DNA of 64,000 nucleotides, taken from assembly GCA_036675505.1 (NCBI GenBank), contig JAKFEW010000009.1, positions 1 through 64,000 of the forward strand. Direction: 5' to 3'. The translations under genes were made by a program, and so were the position numbers. This document shows positions 33,080-42,170 of this stretch, piece after piece. Origin of the DNA: JAKFEW01 sp036675505. Its GTDB lineage: Bacteria; Cyanobacteriota; Sericytochromatia; S15B-MN24; JAQBPE01. Every line of letters starts with the position of its first letter. The first letter of the stretch is position 1. The notes below the pieces were generated by a model. The model was given only the letters and a program-made list of their open reading frames with translations. It was not told the origin of the DNA and searched no databases.

Positions 33080-34369
33080 ATGCATTCACCTGCCCGAATC
33101 GCCTTCGTCGTGCTTCCGCTCGTGGCCATGATGGCCTCGGCCTGCAACCGCGCGACCGAGAAGCCCGCCCAGGCCGCTCAGGCCGCGCAGCCGGTGCTGA
33201 CGGTCAGCGTCGAGCCCGCCGCTTCGCAGGTGTTGACGGCGACGCTGACGCTCACCGGGGCGATCGCCGCCTGGCAGCCGCTCTCGGTCAGCCCGGCGGC
33301 CAATGGGCTGCACGTCGTCGCGGTGCTCGCCGAGGAAGGCCAGCACGTGGCGAAGGGCCAGGCGCTCGCCCGGCTCGACGACCGGTCCGTCCGGACCCAG
33401 CTCGCAGATACGCGGGCGCGGCTCGCGAGCGCCGAGGCGAGCCTCCAGAAGGCGCGGTTCCCCGGTCGTTCCGAGGACGTTTCCTCGGCGAGCGCGTCGC
33501 TCACCGAAGCCGACGCCCGCCTGCGCAGCGCCCAGGCCGACTACGACCGGTTCGCGATCCTGCGCGCCGAGGGCGCCGTCACGGCCCCCGAGCTGGACGC
33601 CAAGACGGTGGCCCTCGCCAGCGCGCGCGCGGCACGCCAGCTGGCCTACGACCGGCTGACCGTGATGCGCGACGGCGGCCGCCGCGAGGACGTCCGCGTG
33701 GCGGAAGCCGCCGTGGCCCAGGCCCGGGCGGCGGTCGCCCAGAGCGAGCTCCAGCTGACCCAGACCCAGGTGGTCGCGCCCGCGGCGGGCCTGATCCTCG
33801 CGAAGGACGTGCTGCTGGGCGACGTCGCCGCGGTGGGCAAGGCCATGTTCACGCTGGCGCGCGACAACCGGCTCGAGATGACCGCCAACGTCGCCGAGAG
33901 CGATATGGCGAAGGTGAAGCCCGGTCAGGCTGTGGCCCTCGCCTCCGACGCCTCGCCCGGCCTGAAGGCCACAGGCACCGTGCGGCAGGTGAGCCCGAGC
34001 CTCGACACCACCAGCCGGCTCGCGACGGTGCGCATCGATCTGCCCGTCGGCACGGGCTTCAAGCCGGGCATGTTCGCGCGGGGCCAGGTGTCGCTCGGCC
34101 GCACCTCGATGCTGGCCGTGCCGCTCGAGGCCGTCGTCAGCCAGGACGGGCGGTCGCGCGTGTTCGTCGTGACGAACGGCGTCGCCCATGCCCGCGAGGT
34201 CGTCACCGGCGAGAACGCCGGCGAATGGACGCCGATCAAGGCGGGCCTGCAGCCCGGGGAGAGCGTCGCCACCGAGGGGGCGGGCTTCCTGAAAGAGGGC
34301 GACCCCGTCGCCGTGGCCAACGTGCCGAACGCCGCGACGCCTGCCCGCCGCCAGGCGGAGGCCCCGTAA
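33080..34369 (+). CDS. RND efflux periplasmic adaptor (membrane fusion protein)
   Basis: About 429 residues (GTG 33077 is one codon upstream). Lipoprotein signal ending MASAC. Adaptor architecture: beta-barrel/lipoyl half PAANGLHVVAVLAEEGQHVAKGQALARLDD, a long helical hairpin with Ala-rich heptads (residues ~105-220), the second lipoyl half VVAPAAGLILAKDVLLGD, then beta-barrel and membrane-proximal domains (GFKPGMFARGQV). It links the inner-membrane pump to an outer-membrane channel. No TolC-like gene is adjacent. One base separates it from the pump gene. Confidence 0.92.
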   Translation: MHSPARIAFVVLPLVAMMASACNRATEKPAQAAQAAQPVLTVSVEPAASQVLTATLTLTGAIAAWQPLSVSPAANGLHVVAVLAEEGQHVAKGQALARLDDRSVRTQLADTRARLASAEASLQKARFPGRSEDVSSASASLTEADARLRSAQADYDRFAILRAEGAVTAPELDAKTVALASARAARQLAYDRLTVMRDGGRREDVRVAEAAVAQARAAVAQSELQLTQTQVVAPAAGLILAKDVLLGDVAAVGKAMFTLARDNRLEMTANVAESDMAKVKPGQAVALASDASPGLKATGTVRQVSPSLDTTSRLATVRIDLPVGTGFKPGMFARGQVSLGRTSMLAVPLEAVVSQDGRSRVFVVTNGVAHAREVVTGENAGEWTPIKAGLQPGESVATEGAGFLKEGDPVAVANVPNAATPARRQAEAP

Positions 34370-34370
34370 A

Positions 34371-37300
34371 ATGCCCGCTCCCAAAAGCCAGGGTGGCGGC
34401 TTCAACGTCTCCTCCTGGGCGATCAAGAACCCCGTTCCCGTCGTGTTGTTGTGGCTGACGCTGTGCTTCTTCGGCGTCGTCAGCTACCTCGGGCTCGGCA
34501 TCAACGACCGGCCCGACGTCGATTTCCCGATGGTGGTCGTGAACGTCGCCCGGCCGGGCGCCTCGGCCACCGAGCTCGAGACCGACGTGACGAAGAAGGT
34601 GGAGGATGCCCTCGCGGGCATCGCGCACCTGGACCAGCTCAACTCCACGATCTCGGAAGGCGCGAGCGTCACCAGCCTGATGTTCGAGATCGGCACGAAC
34701 ACCGAGACCGCCATGAGCGACGTGCGCGACGCCATCTCGCGCATCCGCTCGGCGCTTCCGCCGGACGTGAACGAGCCGATCATCACGCACCCGACGACCT
34801 CGGGCATGCCTTTCCTCACCTATGCCGTCCGGTCGGACGTGCGCCCGGTCGCCGAACTCTCCCGCCTGGTCGACCAGGAGATTTCGCGCGCGCTGCTCGC
34901 GGTGCCCGGCGTCTCGGAGGTCCAGCGGGCCGGCGGCCTGAATCGGCAAATCAAGGTGACGCTGGACGCGAGCCGCCTGCAGGCGCTCGGCACAACCGTC
35001 GAAAACGTGAACCTCCAGCTGCGGGCGCTCAACCTCAACCTGCCGGGCGGCCAGGCCAACATCGGCGAGGGCAAGCAGGGCATCCGCACCCTGGGCTCCG
35101 CCCGGACGCTGGCGGAGCTCCAGGCGATGCCGATCATCCTCGCCAACGGCGTGACCGCCCGCCTCGATACCCTGGGCCGAGTCGAGGACACCTACGCCGA
35201 GCAAACGCAGCTCGCGCGCCTGGACGGCAAGCCGGTCGTTTCCTTCTCGCTCGTGCGGACGACGGGCGCGCCGGTCGTGCAGACCGAGGCGGCGTCCCGC
35301 AAGGCGATCGCCGAGCTCGAGATGAAGCTGCCCAAGGACGTGCACCTCGACCTGATTCGGAGCATGGGGCCGTTCGTGCGGGCGAACTTCCAGGCCTCGC
35401 TCGACGCCCTGATGCTCGGCGCGGTGCTCGCCGTGGTCGTGATCTACGCCTTCTTGCGCAACTGGCAGGCCACCTTGATCGCGGGCCTCGCGATCCCGCT
35501 CTCGATCCTGCCGACGTTCGCGGTCATGAAGATGTTCGGCTATTCGCTCAACTTCATCACCCTGCTCGGCCTGACGCTGGTGGTGGGCATCCTGGTGGAC
35601 GACGCGATCGTGGATCTCGAGAACATCCACCGCCACATCGCGCTGGGCAAGAGCCGCATGCAGGCGGCCATCGACGCGACCAACGAGATCGGCCTCGCGG
35701 TGGTCGCGACCACGTTCACGATCGTGGCCGTCTTCATCCCTGTGTCGTACATGGGCGGCATCATGGGCCTGTTCTTCAAGCCGTTCGGCATCTCGGTCGC
35801 CGTGGCGGTGCTCTTCTCGCTGTTGGTCGCCCGCACGGCGACGCCGCTGATGGCCGCCTACATGCTCCCCGAGACCGCCCACGCGGAGAAGGAGCCCGCC
35901 TACCGCCGGCGCTACCTGCGGCTGCTCGGCCAGGCCATCGATCACCGCTGGATCTCGATGGGCGTCGCCGGGCTGGTCTTCATCGGCTCGCTGGCCACCA
36001 TCCCCTTCCTCAAGAAGGGGTTCATGTCGGCCAGCGATGAAGGCGAGGTGCAGGTCATGGTGAACCTGCCGGCCGGCAGCGCGATCGAGAAGACCGACCG
36101 CGTCGCCCAGCGGGTCGCGGGCATGCTCGCGGGGCGCCCCGGCGTGCGCCATACCTACTCGACCATCGGCAACGCCGTCTCCAACGTCTTCATGCCAGGC
36201 AGCGGCGCCGTCACGAACGCGACGGTGAGCGTGCTGCTGGCCCCGCGGCACGAGCGGGGGTTCAGCGCCCAGCAGTTCGCCGACCAGATCCGCGCCGAGG
36301 TGAAGACCGTCCCGGGCGCGCGCATCGAGGTCGTGGCGGCCGGCGGCGTGGGCTCGGCCAAGCCGGTCAACCTGATCCTCCGCGGCGACGATCCGCTGGC
36401 GCTCGCGCGGGTCGCCGAAGCGCTGACCACCCAGATGCGCGCGATGCCGCAGCTGCAGGACGTCCAGAACACGGCGGCGGAGCAGCGCCCCGAGGTCCAC
36501 GTGCGACCGGACTTCCAGCGGGCGACCGAGCAAGGCGTCTCGGTGCAGGCGATCGGCCGTGCCGTGCGGCTCGCCACCCAGGGCGACACCTCGGTGAACA
36601 TGGCGAAGTTCAACGCCGGCGACCAGCAGATCGACATCCTCGTGACGCTGGATCTGGCGGCCCGCAGCAACCTCGCCGACCTCCGCAACGTGATGGTCCA
36701 GGGCAGCCGCGGCCAGGTGCCGCTCCAGTCGGTGGCGATGGTGACGCGTGGCTCGGGCCCCGTGACGATCGCCCGCTCGGACCGGGCCCGCCAGGTGACG
36801 TTCAGCGCCAACCTGTCGGCGGGCGCCGACCTGGGCGGCGCGATGGCGGCCGTTCAGCAACTGCCGGCCCTGAAGCAGCTGCCGCACGGCGTCTCGATGG
36901 ACACCGCCGGTCAGGCCAAGTTCGTGGCCGACGTCTTCGCCGCCTTCGCCCTCGCGCTCGTGACCGGCGTGATGTTCATCTACATGGTGCTGGTGCTGCT
37001 CTTCGGCAACTTCCTGCAGCCCGTCACGATCATGGTGGCGCTGCCGCTCTCCTTCGCGGGCGCCTTCCTCGGGCTCCTGCTGTTCGGCAAGGAGATGGGG
37101 CTGATGGCGCTGATCGGCATCATCATGCTGATGGGCCTGGTCACCAAGAACTCGATCCTGCTCGTCGACCACACGCTGGAAGGCATCCGCACGGGCAAGA
37201 GCCGCCGCGAGGCGCTCATGGAGGCGGGCCGCGACCGCGTGCGCCCGATCCTGATGACCACGATCGCCATGATCACGGGCATGCTGCCGATCGCCTTCGC

Positions 37301-37511
37301 GCTCGGCGAGGGCACGGAACGCCTGAGCCCGATGGCCTGCGCGGTGATCGGCGGGCTGATCACCTCCACGCTGCTCACGCTCGTGATCGTGCCGGCCGCG
37401 TTTACCCTGGTCGACGGGTTGCAGGGGATCTTCAAGCGCTGGTTCACGCGGCGCTCGCGGCCGCGGCCGCACCCGCCGACCGAGCCCCAGCCGGTTGCCG
37501 AGGCGGCCTGA
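34371..37511 (+). CDS. RND multidrug efflux permease (AcrB/HAE1-like)
   Basis: 1,046 residues, the usual length, with the AcrB pattern: TM1 near residues 25-45, large periplasmic loops, then TM2-6 from ~residue 340 and TM8-12 from ~860. The proton-relay Asp pair is in TM4 (VGILVDDAIVDLENIHRH). The conserved APxxxP-like and GxFLP-type positions are replaced or degenerate. VTKNSILLVDHTLEG is the typical TM10-11 block. It exports drugs or lipophilic compounds using the proton gradient, together with the adaptor, under MarR control. Confidence 0.94.
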   Translation: MPAPKSQGGGFNVSSWAIKNPVPVVLLWLTLCFFGVVSYLGLGINDRPDVDFPMVVVNVARPGASATELETDVTKKVEDALAGIAHLDQLNSTISEGASVTSLMFEIGTNTETAMSDVRDAISRIRSALPPDVNEPIITHPTTSGMPFLTYAVRSDVRPVAELSRLVDQEISRALLAVPGVSEVQRAGGLNRQIKVTLDASRLQALGTTVENVNLQLRALNLNLPGGQANIGEGKQGIRTLGSARTLAELQAMPIILANGVTARLDTLGRVEDTYAEQTQLARLDGKPVVSFSLVRTTGAPVVQTEAASRKAIAELEMKLPKDVHLDLIRSMGPFVRANFQASLDALMLGAVLAVVVIYAFLRNWQATLIAGLAIPLSILPTFAVMKMFGYSLNFITLLGLTLVVGILVDDAIVDLENIHRHIALGKSRMQAAIDATNEIGLAVVATTFTIVAVFIPVSYMGGIMGLFFKPFGISVAVAVLFSLLVARTATPLMAAYMLPETAHAEKEPAYRRRYLRLLGQAIDHRWISMGVAGLVFIGSLATIPFLKKGFMSASDEGEVQVMVNLPAGSAIEKTDRVAQRVAGMLAGRPGVRHTYSTIGNAVSNVFMPGSGAVTNATVSVLLAPRHERGFSAQQFADQIRAEVKTVPGARIEVVAAGGVGSAKPVNLILRGDDPLALARVAEALTTQMRAMPQLQDVQNTAAEQRPEVHVRPDFQRATEQGVSVQAIGRAVRLATQGDTSVNMAKFNAGDQQIDILVTLDLAARSNLADLRNVMVQGSRGQVPLQSVAMVTRGSGPVTIARSDRARQVTFSANLSAGADLGGAMAAVQQLPALKQLPHGVSMDTAGQAKFVADVFAAFALALVTGVMFIYMVLVLLFGNFLQPVTIMVALPLSFAGAFLGLLLFGKEMGLMALIGIIMLMGLVTKNSILLVDHTLEGIRTGKSRREALMEAGRDRVRPILMTTIAMITGMLPIAFALGEGTERLSPMACAVIGGLITSTLLTLVIVPAAFTLVDGLQGIFKRWFTRRSRPRPHPPTEPQPVAEAA

Positions 37512-37642
37512 GCCGGCCTGCGCCCGGACGTGAGGGTTTGTCCCCTGTTGGCGCCGCGCACCGCCGGTGCTACGGTCGTAGAAAGGCCGTCGCGCCGAGA
37601 CGAACAGGCGACCCAAGCGGACGGCCGAAGGAGGATTCGCCC

Positions 37643-37894
37643 GTGGTTGTGACGTGGTGGGATAACTGGGCCGCGTTCGGCGGCCCCTGGGGCCTGGTCA
37701 TGTTGGCCCTGGCCGTCCTCTGTGTCGGCGTCGCGCTCTACATCCTCAGGGATCGTGGCCGGCAAGGCGAGTTCACGAGCGCCATGCCCGATCGGCGCGA
37801 CGAGTTCCTCGCGAGGCTCGAACGTGAGCGCCGGGAAGGCCGGTTGACGGACGAAGAGTACGCGCAACGACGCCGGGACATCGATCTGACCTGA
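37643..37894 (+). CDS. Small SHOCT-domain membrane protein
   Basis: 83 residues from GTG 37643, with AAGGAGG 8 nt before it. One membrane segment (PWGLVMLALAVLCVGVALYIL), a short cytoplasmic linker, and a C-terminal SHOCT-like helix-turn (LARLERERREGRLTDEEYAQRRRDI). SHOCT domains are thought to mediate oligomerisation and are often at the C-terminus of short membrane proteins. The upstream open frame to 37538 is not needed. It ends just before a strong hairpin. Confidence 0.8.
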   Translation: MVVTWWDNWAAFGGPWGLVMLALAVLCVGVALYILRDRGRQGEFTSAMPDRRDEFLARLERERREGRLTDEEYAQRRRDIDLT

Positions 37895-37920
37895 GGGGGC
37901 ACAGCGCTCCTGGCCCCCTC
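37893..37920. terminator. Hairpin between convergent genes
   Basis: GAGGGGGC (37893-37900) pairs perfectly with GCCCCCTC (37913-37920). There is no clear T-run. It is placed exactly between the SHOCT gene and the convergent hydrolase, so it probably acts as a bidirectional transcription barrier. Confidence 0.45.
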
Positions 37921-37929
37921 AGCGCCGAG

Positions 37930-38622
37930 TCACGCTTTCTTGGGGGCCTGGAGCCGGCTCAGGTGGCGCACGAACCAGTCCGAGGCGAGCTTCGCGACTT
38001 CCTCGAGCGTGCCCGGCTCCTCGAACAGGTGCGTCGCGCCAGGGACGATCTTCAACTCCACCTTGGCCTGCATCTGGCGCATGGCGTCCTGATTCATCGC
38101 GATCACCGGCGTATCGTCGCCACCGACGATGAGCAGGGTCGGGGCCTGCACCTGGGGCAGCGCGTCCCCCGCCAGGTCGGGGCGACCGCCGCGCGAGACC
38201 ACGGCGCGCACGATGGTCGGCCATTTCGCGGCGGCGACCAGCGCCGCGCCGCCGCCGGTGCTCGCCCCGAAGTAGCCGACGGCCAGGTCGCGCGCGTCCG
38301 GCTCGCGGCCGAGCCACTGGGTCGCGCCGACCAGCCGGTCGGCGAGCAGCTCGATGTCGAACCGTAGGTGACCGGAATAGCGGTCTTCCGCTTCCTCTTC
38401 CTTGGTGAGCAGGTCGAAGAGCAACGTGCCGATGCCGGCGTTGCGGAGCACCTGCGCCACGTACCGGTTCCGGCTGCTGTGGCGGCTGCTGCCGCTGCCA
38501 TGCGCGAACAGGACGACGCCTTCGGCGCCGGGTGGCAGGCCGAGCGTCCCCTCCAGGCGGAGGCCGCCGGCGTCGATGACGACCTCGCGCTCCTCGCCGA
38601 ACGAACCAAACGTGGTGCTCAT
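37930..38622 (-). CDS. Dienelactone-hydrolase-like alpha/beta hydrolase
   Basis: About 230 residues (ATG 38628 two codons upstream is possible; GAGG spacing favours 38622). Alpha/beta-hydrolase fold: VVLFAHGSGSSRHSSRN, the nucleophile elbow VGYFGASTGGGAAL (G-A-S-T-G), the acid in LLIVGGDDTPV and the His in VPGATHLFEEPG. This is the subgroup of DLH proteins often fused or linked to phosphoribosyltransferases, with no proven substrate. The open frame upstream to 39672 runs antisense to the peroxiredoxin gene and is a shadow. Confidence 0.88.
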   Translation of the reverse strand: MSTTFGSFGEEREVVIDAGGLRLEGTLGLPPGAEGVVLFAHGSGSSRHSSRNRYVAQVLRNAGIGTLLFDLLTKEEEAEDRYSGHLRFDIELLADRLVGATQWLGREPDARDLAVGYFGASTGGGAALVAAAKWPTIVRAVVSRGGRPDLAGDALPQVQAPTLLIVGGDDTPVIAMNQDAMRQMQAKVELKIVPGATHLFEEPGTLEEVAKLASDWFVRHLSRLQAPKKA

Positions 38623-38802
38623 GGGCATAACCTCGCACGAGGACACGGCGATGCGGCCCCAAGCTCGCCTCGCGTCCACTGGCCCACCATACGAGACCGG
38701 GCCCGGGCTCGGCAACGTTCCCCTGTTGGGGCCAGGCCCTTCATACGCGCACCAGCTCCTTTTCGCGTAAAATGGCGTGCTGAAGGCACCGAAGGAGAAA
38801 CT

Positions 38803-39324
38803 ATGCGCGACGTGACGCTCCTCGACCCGGACGACCGGTCCGTCCCGCTCGCCGACGTCGTCGGCGAGCGCCCTACCCTGCTCGTCTTCCTGCGCCACTT
38901 CGGCTGAATGCTTTGTCGCGAGCAGGCCGCTCAGTTGAGCGCCATCGAACCGGAGATCACTGCGCTCGGCGCGCGCCTCGTCTTCGTGGGCAACGGCACG
39001 CCCGAGCACGCGCGGCACTTCCGGACCACCCAGGGCATCACGGCCCCGGTCTATGTCTCGCCGGATTTGAGCGCGTACAGGGCATTCGGCTTCAAGTCCG
39101 GGCTCGCGTCCACCCTCGGCCCGGCGGCCGTCGTACATGGCGTCCGCGCGCTGCTGGGCGGCCACCGGCAAGGCGCCATCACGGGCGCGCCCATGCAGCA
39201 GGGCGGCGTGGTCCTGATGATGCCGGACGGCAACACGCCTTACGTGTACCGGAGCGCGGAGGCGGGCGATCACCCCGCACCTGCCGACTTGCTCGCGGCC
39301 ATCCGCGCCGCGACCGCCGAGTGA
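38803..39324 (+). CDS. Peroxiredoxin-like protein (AhpC-TSA_2 family), probable selenoprotein with Sec at TGA 38905
   Basis: With the TGA at 38905-38907 read as selenocysteine (residue 35), the frame gives a full-length 173-residue protein. The start has a good GAAGGAG site. Family features lie on both sides: TLLVFLRHFG before the TGA; after it M-L-CREQAAQL, then FVGNGTPEHARHF, YRAFGFKSGLAS, LLGGHRQGA and MQQGGVVLM. In relatives the position is Cys in RHFGCxxCRE, so Sec takes the place of the catalytic Cys in a U-x-x-C redox motif. A hairpin 18 nt downstream fits a bacterial SECIS. Standard gene calling would report two pieces split at 38907. SelA/B/C are not in the window. Confidence 0.8.
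38925..38943 (+). promoter_or_regulatory. SECIS-like hairpin
   Basis: CGCTC (38928-38932) / GAGCG (38937-38941) form a 5-bp stem with loop AGTT, extendable by GG/CC around a bulged C. The apical loop starts 26 nt after the TGA and has G at its second position, as described for bacterial SECIS elements. Confidence 0.6.
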
Positions 39325-39334
39325 GGGAGCCCCT

Positions 39335-39607
39335 ATGTGCCGCAACATCAAGACGTTGTTCAACTTCGCGCCGCCGGCCACGGAGGATGAGATCCGCGCC
39401 GCGTCGATCCAGTTCGTGCGCAAGCTGAGCGGCTTCAACAAGCCGTCGCAGATCAACGAGGCGGCGTTCAACCACGCGGTGGATGAGGTGACGGCGGCGG
39501 CCCGGGAGCTGATCGGGTCGCTGTCCACGAACGCGAAGCCCCGCGATCGGGTCATCGAAGCTGAAAGGGCGCGCGAGCGTTCGGCGATTCGTTTTAGTCG
39601 CGACTGA
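39335..39607 (+). CDS. DUF2277 family protein
   Basis: 90 residues. The start MCRNIKTLFNFAPPATEDEI and the following FVRKLSGFNKPSQ, AFNHAVDEVTAAARELIGSL match this small conserved family closely. Its role is unknown; it is cytoplasmic and helical. It lies 10 nt after the peroxiredoxin-like gene and is probably co-transcribed, which may hint at a redox connection. Confidence 0.92.
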   Translation: MCRNIKTLFNFAPPATEDEIRAASIQFVRKLSGFNKPSQINEAAFNHAVDEVTAAARELIGSLSTNAKPRDRVIEAERARERSAIRFSRD

Positions 39608-39613
39608 CGGGCT

Positions 39614-40003
39614 TCAGGCCTCGCGCGCGCCGTTCTGGACCGACAACTCCCAGCGGTAGCCGTCGGGGTCATGGAACCACAGCCCCATGTGCGGCGAGCC
39701 GGGAGCCTCGGGGCCGATCTCGTCGCCAGGGTCCTCGACGTCGACGCCGTGCGCCTTCAGGCTTGCCAGCGCGGCACGCAGCGCCCGCATGTTCGCTACA
39801 TGGAACGACATATGGCCGAGCACGCGCGGCACCGGCTCGCCGCGCTTCAGGATGATGGTGATTGCGTCGTTGCTCAGGCCGATGCCATCCTCGAAGCGGA
39901 AGATCTCCTCGAGGTCGAAGTTGGTCGTCCAGAACGCGGCGCTTCGCTCGGGATCGCGCACGGCCAGGCCGAAATGACCGACCACGCCAAGTTTCACTTT
40001 CAT
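39614..40003 (-). CDS. VOC (glyoxalase/bleomycin-resistance) family protein
   Basis: 129 residues, one full VOC module: VGHFGLAVRDPERSAAFW (first metal-ligand strand with His), LGHMSFHVANMRAL (second half) and GLWFHDPDGYRWELS (signature FHDPDG with Glu ligand). Ribosome binding site AGGAGG upstream of the ATG. VOC members bind a divalent metal and act as lyases, dioxygenases or antibiotic-binding proteins. Nothing in the context decides which. Confidence 0.92.
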   Translation of the reverse strand: MKVKLGVVGHFGLAVRDPERSAAFWTTNFDLEEIFRFEDGIGLSNDAITIILKRGEPVPRVLGHMSFHVANMRALRAALASLKAHGVDVEDPGDEIGPEAPGSPHMGLWFHDPDGYRWELSVQNGAREA

Positions 40004-40172
40004 GGGGTCCTCCTGCCCGGAGTATATCAGCGCGTTCAGGTGCCACGAAGCGCCGGGCGGAATTGGAAACCTCCCAACCCACCCTTAGGAAGATGTTCCG
40101 CAGGCGATAACCGCCCGTCCGCCGGCGCCACCGACAACCATTCAGGCGCCTGGTGGCGCCAGGAGGTTTTCG

Positions 40173-41717
40173 GTGCGAATCCCGACGCAGGCGACTTTGC
40201 CGCCCAACCCGTATGCCCGCGTGCTGCGAGCTGCAGCGGCGGCCGAACGTCCGGATGCGGCCCCCGTGCCCCCGGCGCCGAGCCGGCCCTCGCCAACGGA
40301 CGGCGTCTGGGCCGGCATGCTCGCGAAGGTGAAGACGTACCTGCCCTTCCGCCGCATCGACCCGGCCCCGCTCCCAACGCCCGTTCCGACCAGCCCACCC
40401 CCGCCAGCGCCCACCATCGCGCCACCCGCGCCGGCCGCGCCGGTGCCCAAGCAGCCGAGCGCCGCGCCTTCGCCGGTCGATGCCCAGCCCACCGTGGCGG
40501 CGCCGATCCTCGACCCCGCCGAACGCCATCGTCGGCTGACCGCGTCGCGCGTCGTCTTCGAGTCGACCCCCGAAGGGGGTGCAGGCTTCCGGCGGGTCGA
40601 ACGGGACGTGATCGACGCCTTCATGCCCCTCGCGTCAGACGAGCTCGCCCAGCGCACCCAGCGTGCCAGGTTCCAGGTCGGCGCCAACCAGGCGGTCGAA
40701 CAGGCTGCCCTCGCCGGCTGGCCCGAGGCCGATCGGGCGCGTTACCGGCGCATCGCGGACCTGGTTTCGGCGCTGCCGCTGGCCCGCCTGTCCCTGCAAA
40801 CCCTGTTGCTCGACGGGCGCCTGCCGGGTGAACGGCGGTCTACCGACGGCACGGGCCTGCTCGCGGCCCTGGACCGGCTGGAAAGTGCGCCGCTCCAACC
40901 CGCCATGGATCGCGATCGCGAGGGCAAGCGCCTGGATCGGGCGTACCTGTTGGGGGGCCTGATCCAGGAGATCGCCTTCCCGTCGTGCATCAGCCAGAAC
41001 GCCAAGCGGACCTGCACGGTGACCACGGCCCAGATCCTGATGGCCAAACACCACCCAGCCGAGTACGTGCGCCTGGTGACGGGCCTCGCGAGCCCGAGCG
41101 GCGAAGCTCGCCTGGCGAACGGCGACACGGTCGCGCGGGTGGCCGGCACCGAGCACTGGGGCACGTGCGGGCGCACCGCCTCGGCGCGGCTCTGGCAGCC
41201 CGCGATGATGGAGTACGGCAACCAATCCGCGACCTACGACAACGTGGCGGACGTGAGCGACCCGGGAGGGCTACGCTACAGCGGGCTCACGAACCAGCAA
41301 TTCGGGCGCGTCGTCGAGGGCCTGACGGGGCTCGAGAGCCGCGCATGGTACGTGGCGAACGGTTCGACGGCCGAGGACCTGGTCGCGCAGATGAAGCAGG
41401 CCCTCGCGGGCGGCCTCCCGGTGCCGACCAGCCTGCGCTGGGGCGTGGTCGGGCCGAGCGGCGAGGCGGACGGCTACCACAAGGTGCTGGTCACGGCCAT
41501 CGACGGGGATCGCGTGCGTTACCTGAACCCCTGGGGGAAGGAAGAGAGCATGTCGCTCGCGAGCTTCCAGGGCCGGCTCGAGGGTGCCAATCTGGTGAAT
41601 CCCGACTGGGTCTTCCCGCGCCCGATGGCGACCTCCTATGCGCCATCCGGCCGAGGCGGCGCCACCCCGGCCAACTGCGTGGTCGTCGTCGGTACGGGGC
41701 GCAAGAGCTGCGTTTGA
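40173..41717 (+). CDS. Large protein with papain-like-fold C-terminal domain and Pro-rich linker
   Basis: 514 residues, GTG start with AGGAGG 6 nt before. Residues ~30-115 are Pro/Ala-rich and unstructured. The C-terminal half has SCISQNAKRTCTVTTAQILM (candidate nucleophile Cys at the head of a helix) and GYHKVLVTAIDGDRVRYLNPWG (His, then Asn at the usual papain-like spacing), followed by a short beta tail. This layout resembles cysteine-peptidase-like effectors and secreted hydrolases. No signal peptide is seen, so export, if any, would be non-Sec. It could also be an inactive structural relative. Confidence 0.6.
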   Translation: MRIPTQATLPPNPYARVLRAAAAAERPDAAPVPPAPSRPSPTDGVWAGMLAKVKTYLPFRRIDPAPLPTPVPTSPPPPAPTIAPPAPAAPVPKQPSAAPSPVDAQPTVAAPILDPAERHRRLTASRVVFESTPEGGAGFRRVERDVIDAFMPLASDELAQRTQRARFQVGANQAVEQAALAGWPEADRARYRRIADLVSALPLARLSLQTLLLDGRLPGERRSTDGTGLLAALDRLESAPLQPAMDRDREGKRLDRAYLLGGLIQEIAFPSCISQNAKRTCTVTTAQILMAKHHPAEYVRLVTGLASPSGEARLANGDTVARVAGTEHWGTCGRTASARLWQPAMMEYGNQSATYDNVADVSDPGGLRYSGLTNQQFGRVVEGLTGLESRAWYVANGSTAEDLVAQMKQALAGGLPVPTSLRWGVVGPSGEADGYHKVLVTAIDGDRVRYLNPWGKEESMSLASFQGRLEGANLVNPDWVFPRPMATSYAPSGRGGATPANCVVVVGTGRKSCV

Positions 41718-41727
41718 GCGCTGGTGA

Positions 41728-42027
41728 TCAGCGCGGCTCGACGGGCGTCCGGGTCTCCGCCTCCGTGCGGGCTTCCGCCTCGGGCGCCATCGTGACGCGC
41801 ATCCGCTCACGGCGCGACCGGCGCGACCGCGCGCTGCCCACGACCGAGAGCACGCCCAGCTCGAACAAGAAGTAGAGGCAGGCCGCCACGGCGAAAAGGG
41901 CGAAGCCCGCGACGATCAACGTCAGCCCGAGCGCAGGCCAAATCAACGTCGCCACGCCGAACGCAACCGAAATCACCGTCGCCGCGACGAGGCCCCAATC
42001 CCGCTTCTCCATCTGCACAGGTTCCAT
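41728..42027 (-). CDS. Small membrane protein with two TM segments
   Basis: 99 residues. Hydrophobic segments VAATVISVAFGVATLIW and LGLTLIVAGFALFAVAACLYFLF are joined by a tight turn. The C-terminal third is Arg/Ser-rich then Glu/Thr-rich and probably cytoplasmic. I do not recognise a family; many bacteria carry similar two-TM proteins of unknown role. It is convergent with the preceding gene. Confidence 0.7.
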   Translation of the reverse strand: MEPVQMEKRDWGLVAATVISVAFGVATLIWPALGLTLIVAGFALFAVAACLYFLFELGVLSVVGSARSRRSRRERMRVTMAPEAEARTEAETRTPVEPR

Positions 42028-42170
42028 GGCCGCAAGCCCTCCTATCCCGCGATCCTACGCCTTACAGGCGCGGGCACAAACATCCGACCGTCGCGCCGGT
42101 CGGCCGGCGCGACGGGGTATGAAAAATCCGCGAGAGCAGGCGAGCAGGTCGCTGGATGGAGGAGATCACC

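Noticed and set aside
34236..37616. Minus-strand 1,126-codon ORF opposite the RND pump
   Set aside because: His/Arg/Gly/Asp-rich translation typical of antisense shadow frames in GC-rich genes; the plus-strand RND product is unambiguous.
38803..38907. Broken peroxiredoxin pseudogene
   Set aside because: The only interruption is a TGA exactly at the catalytic Cys position with a SECIS-like hairpin downstream and no other damage; Sec insertion explains it better.
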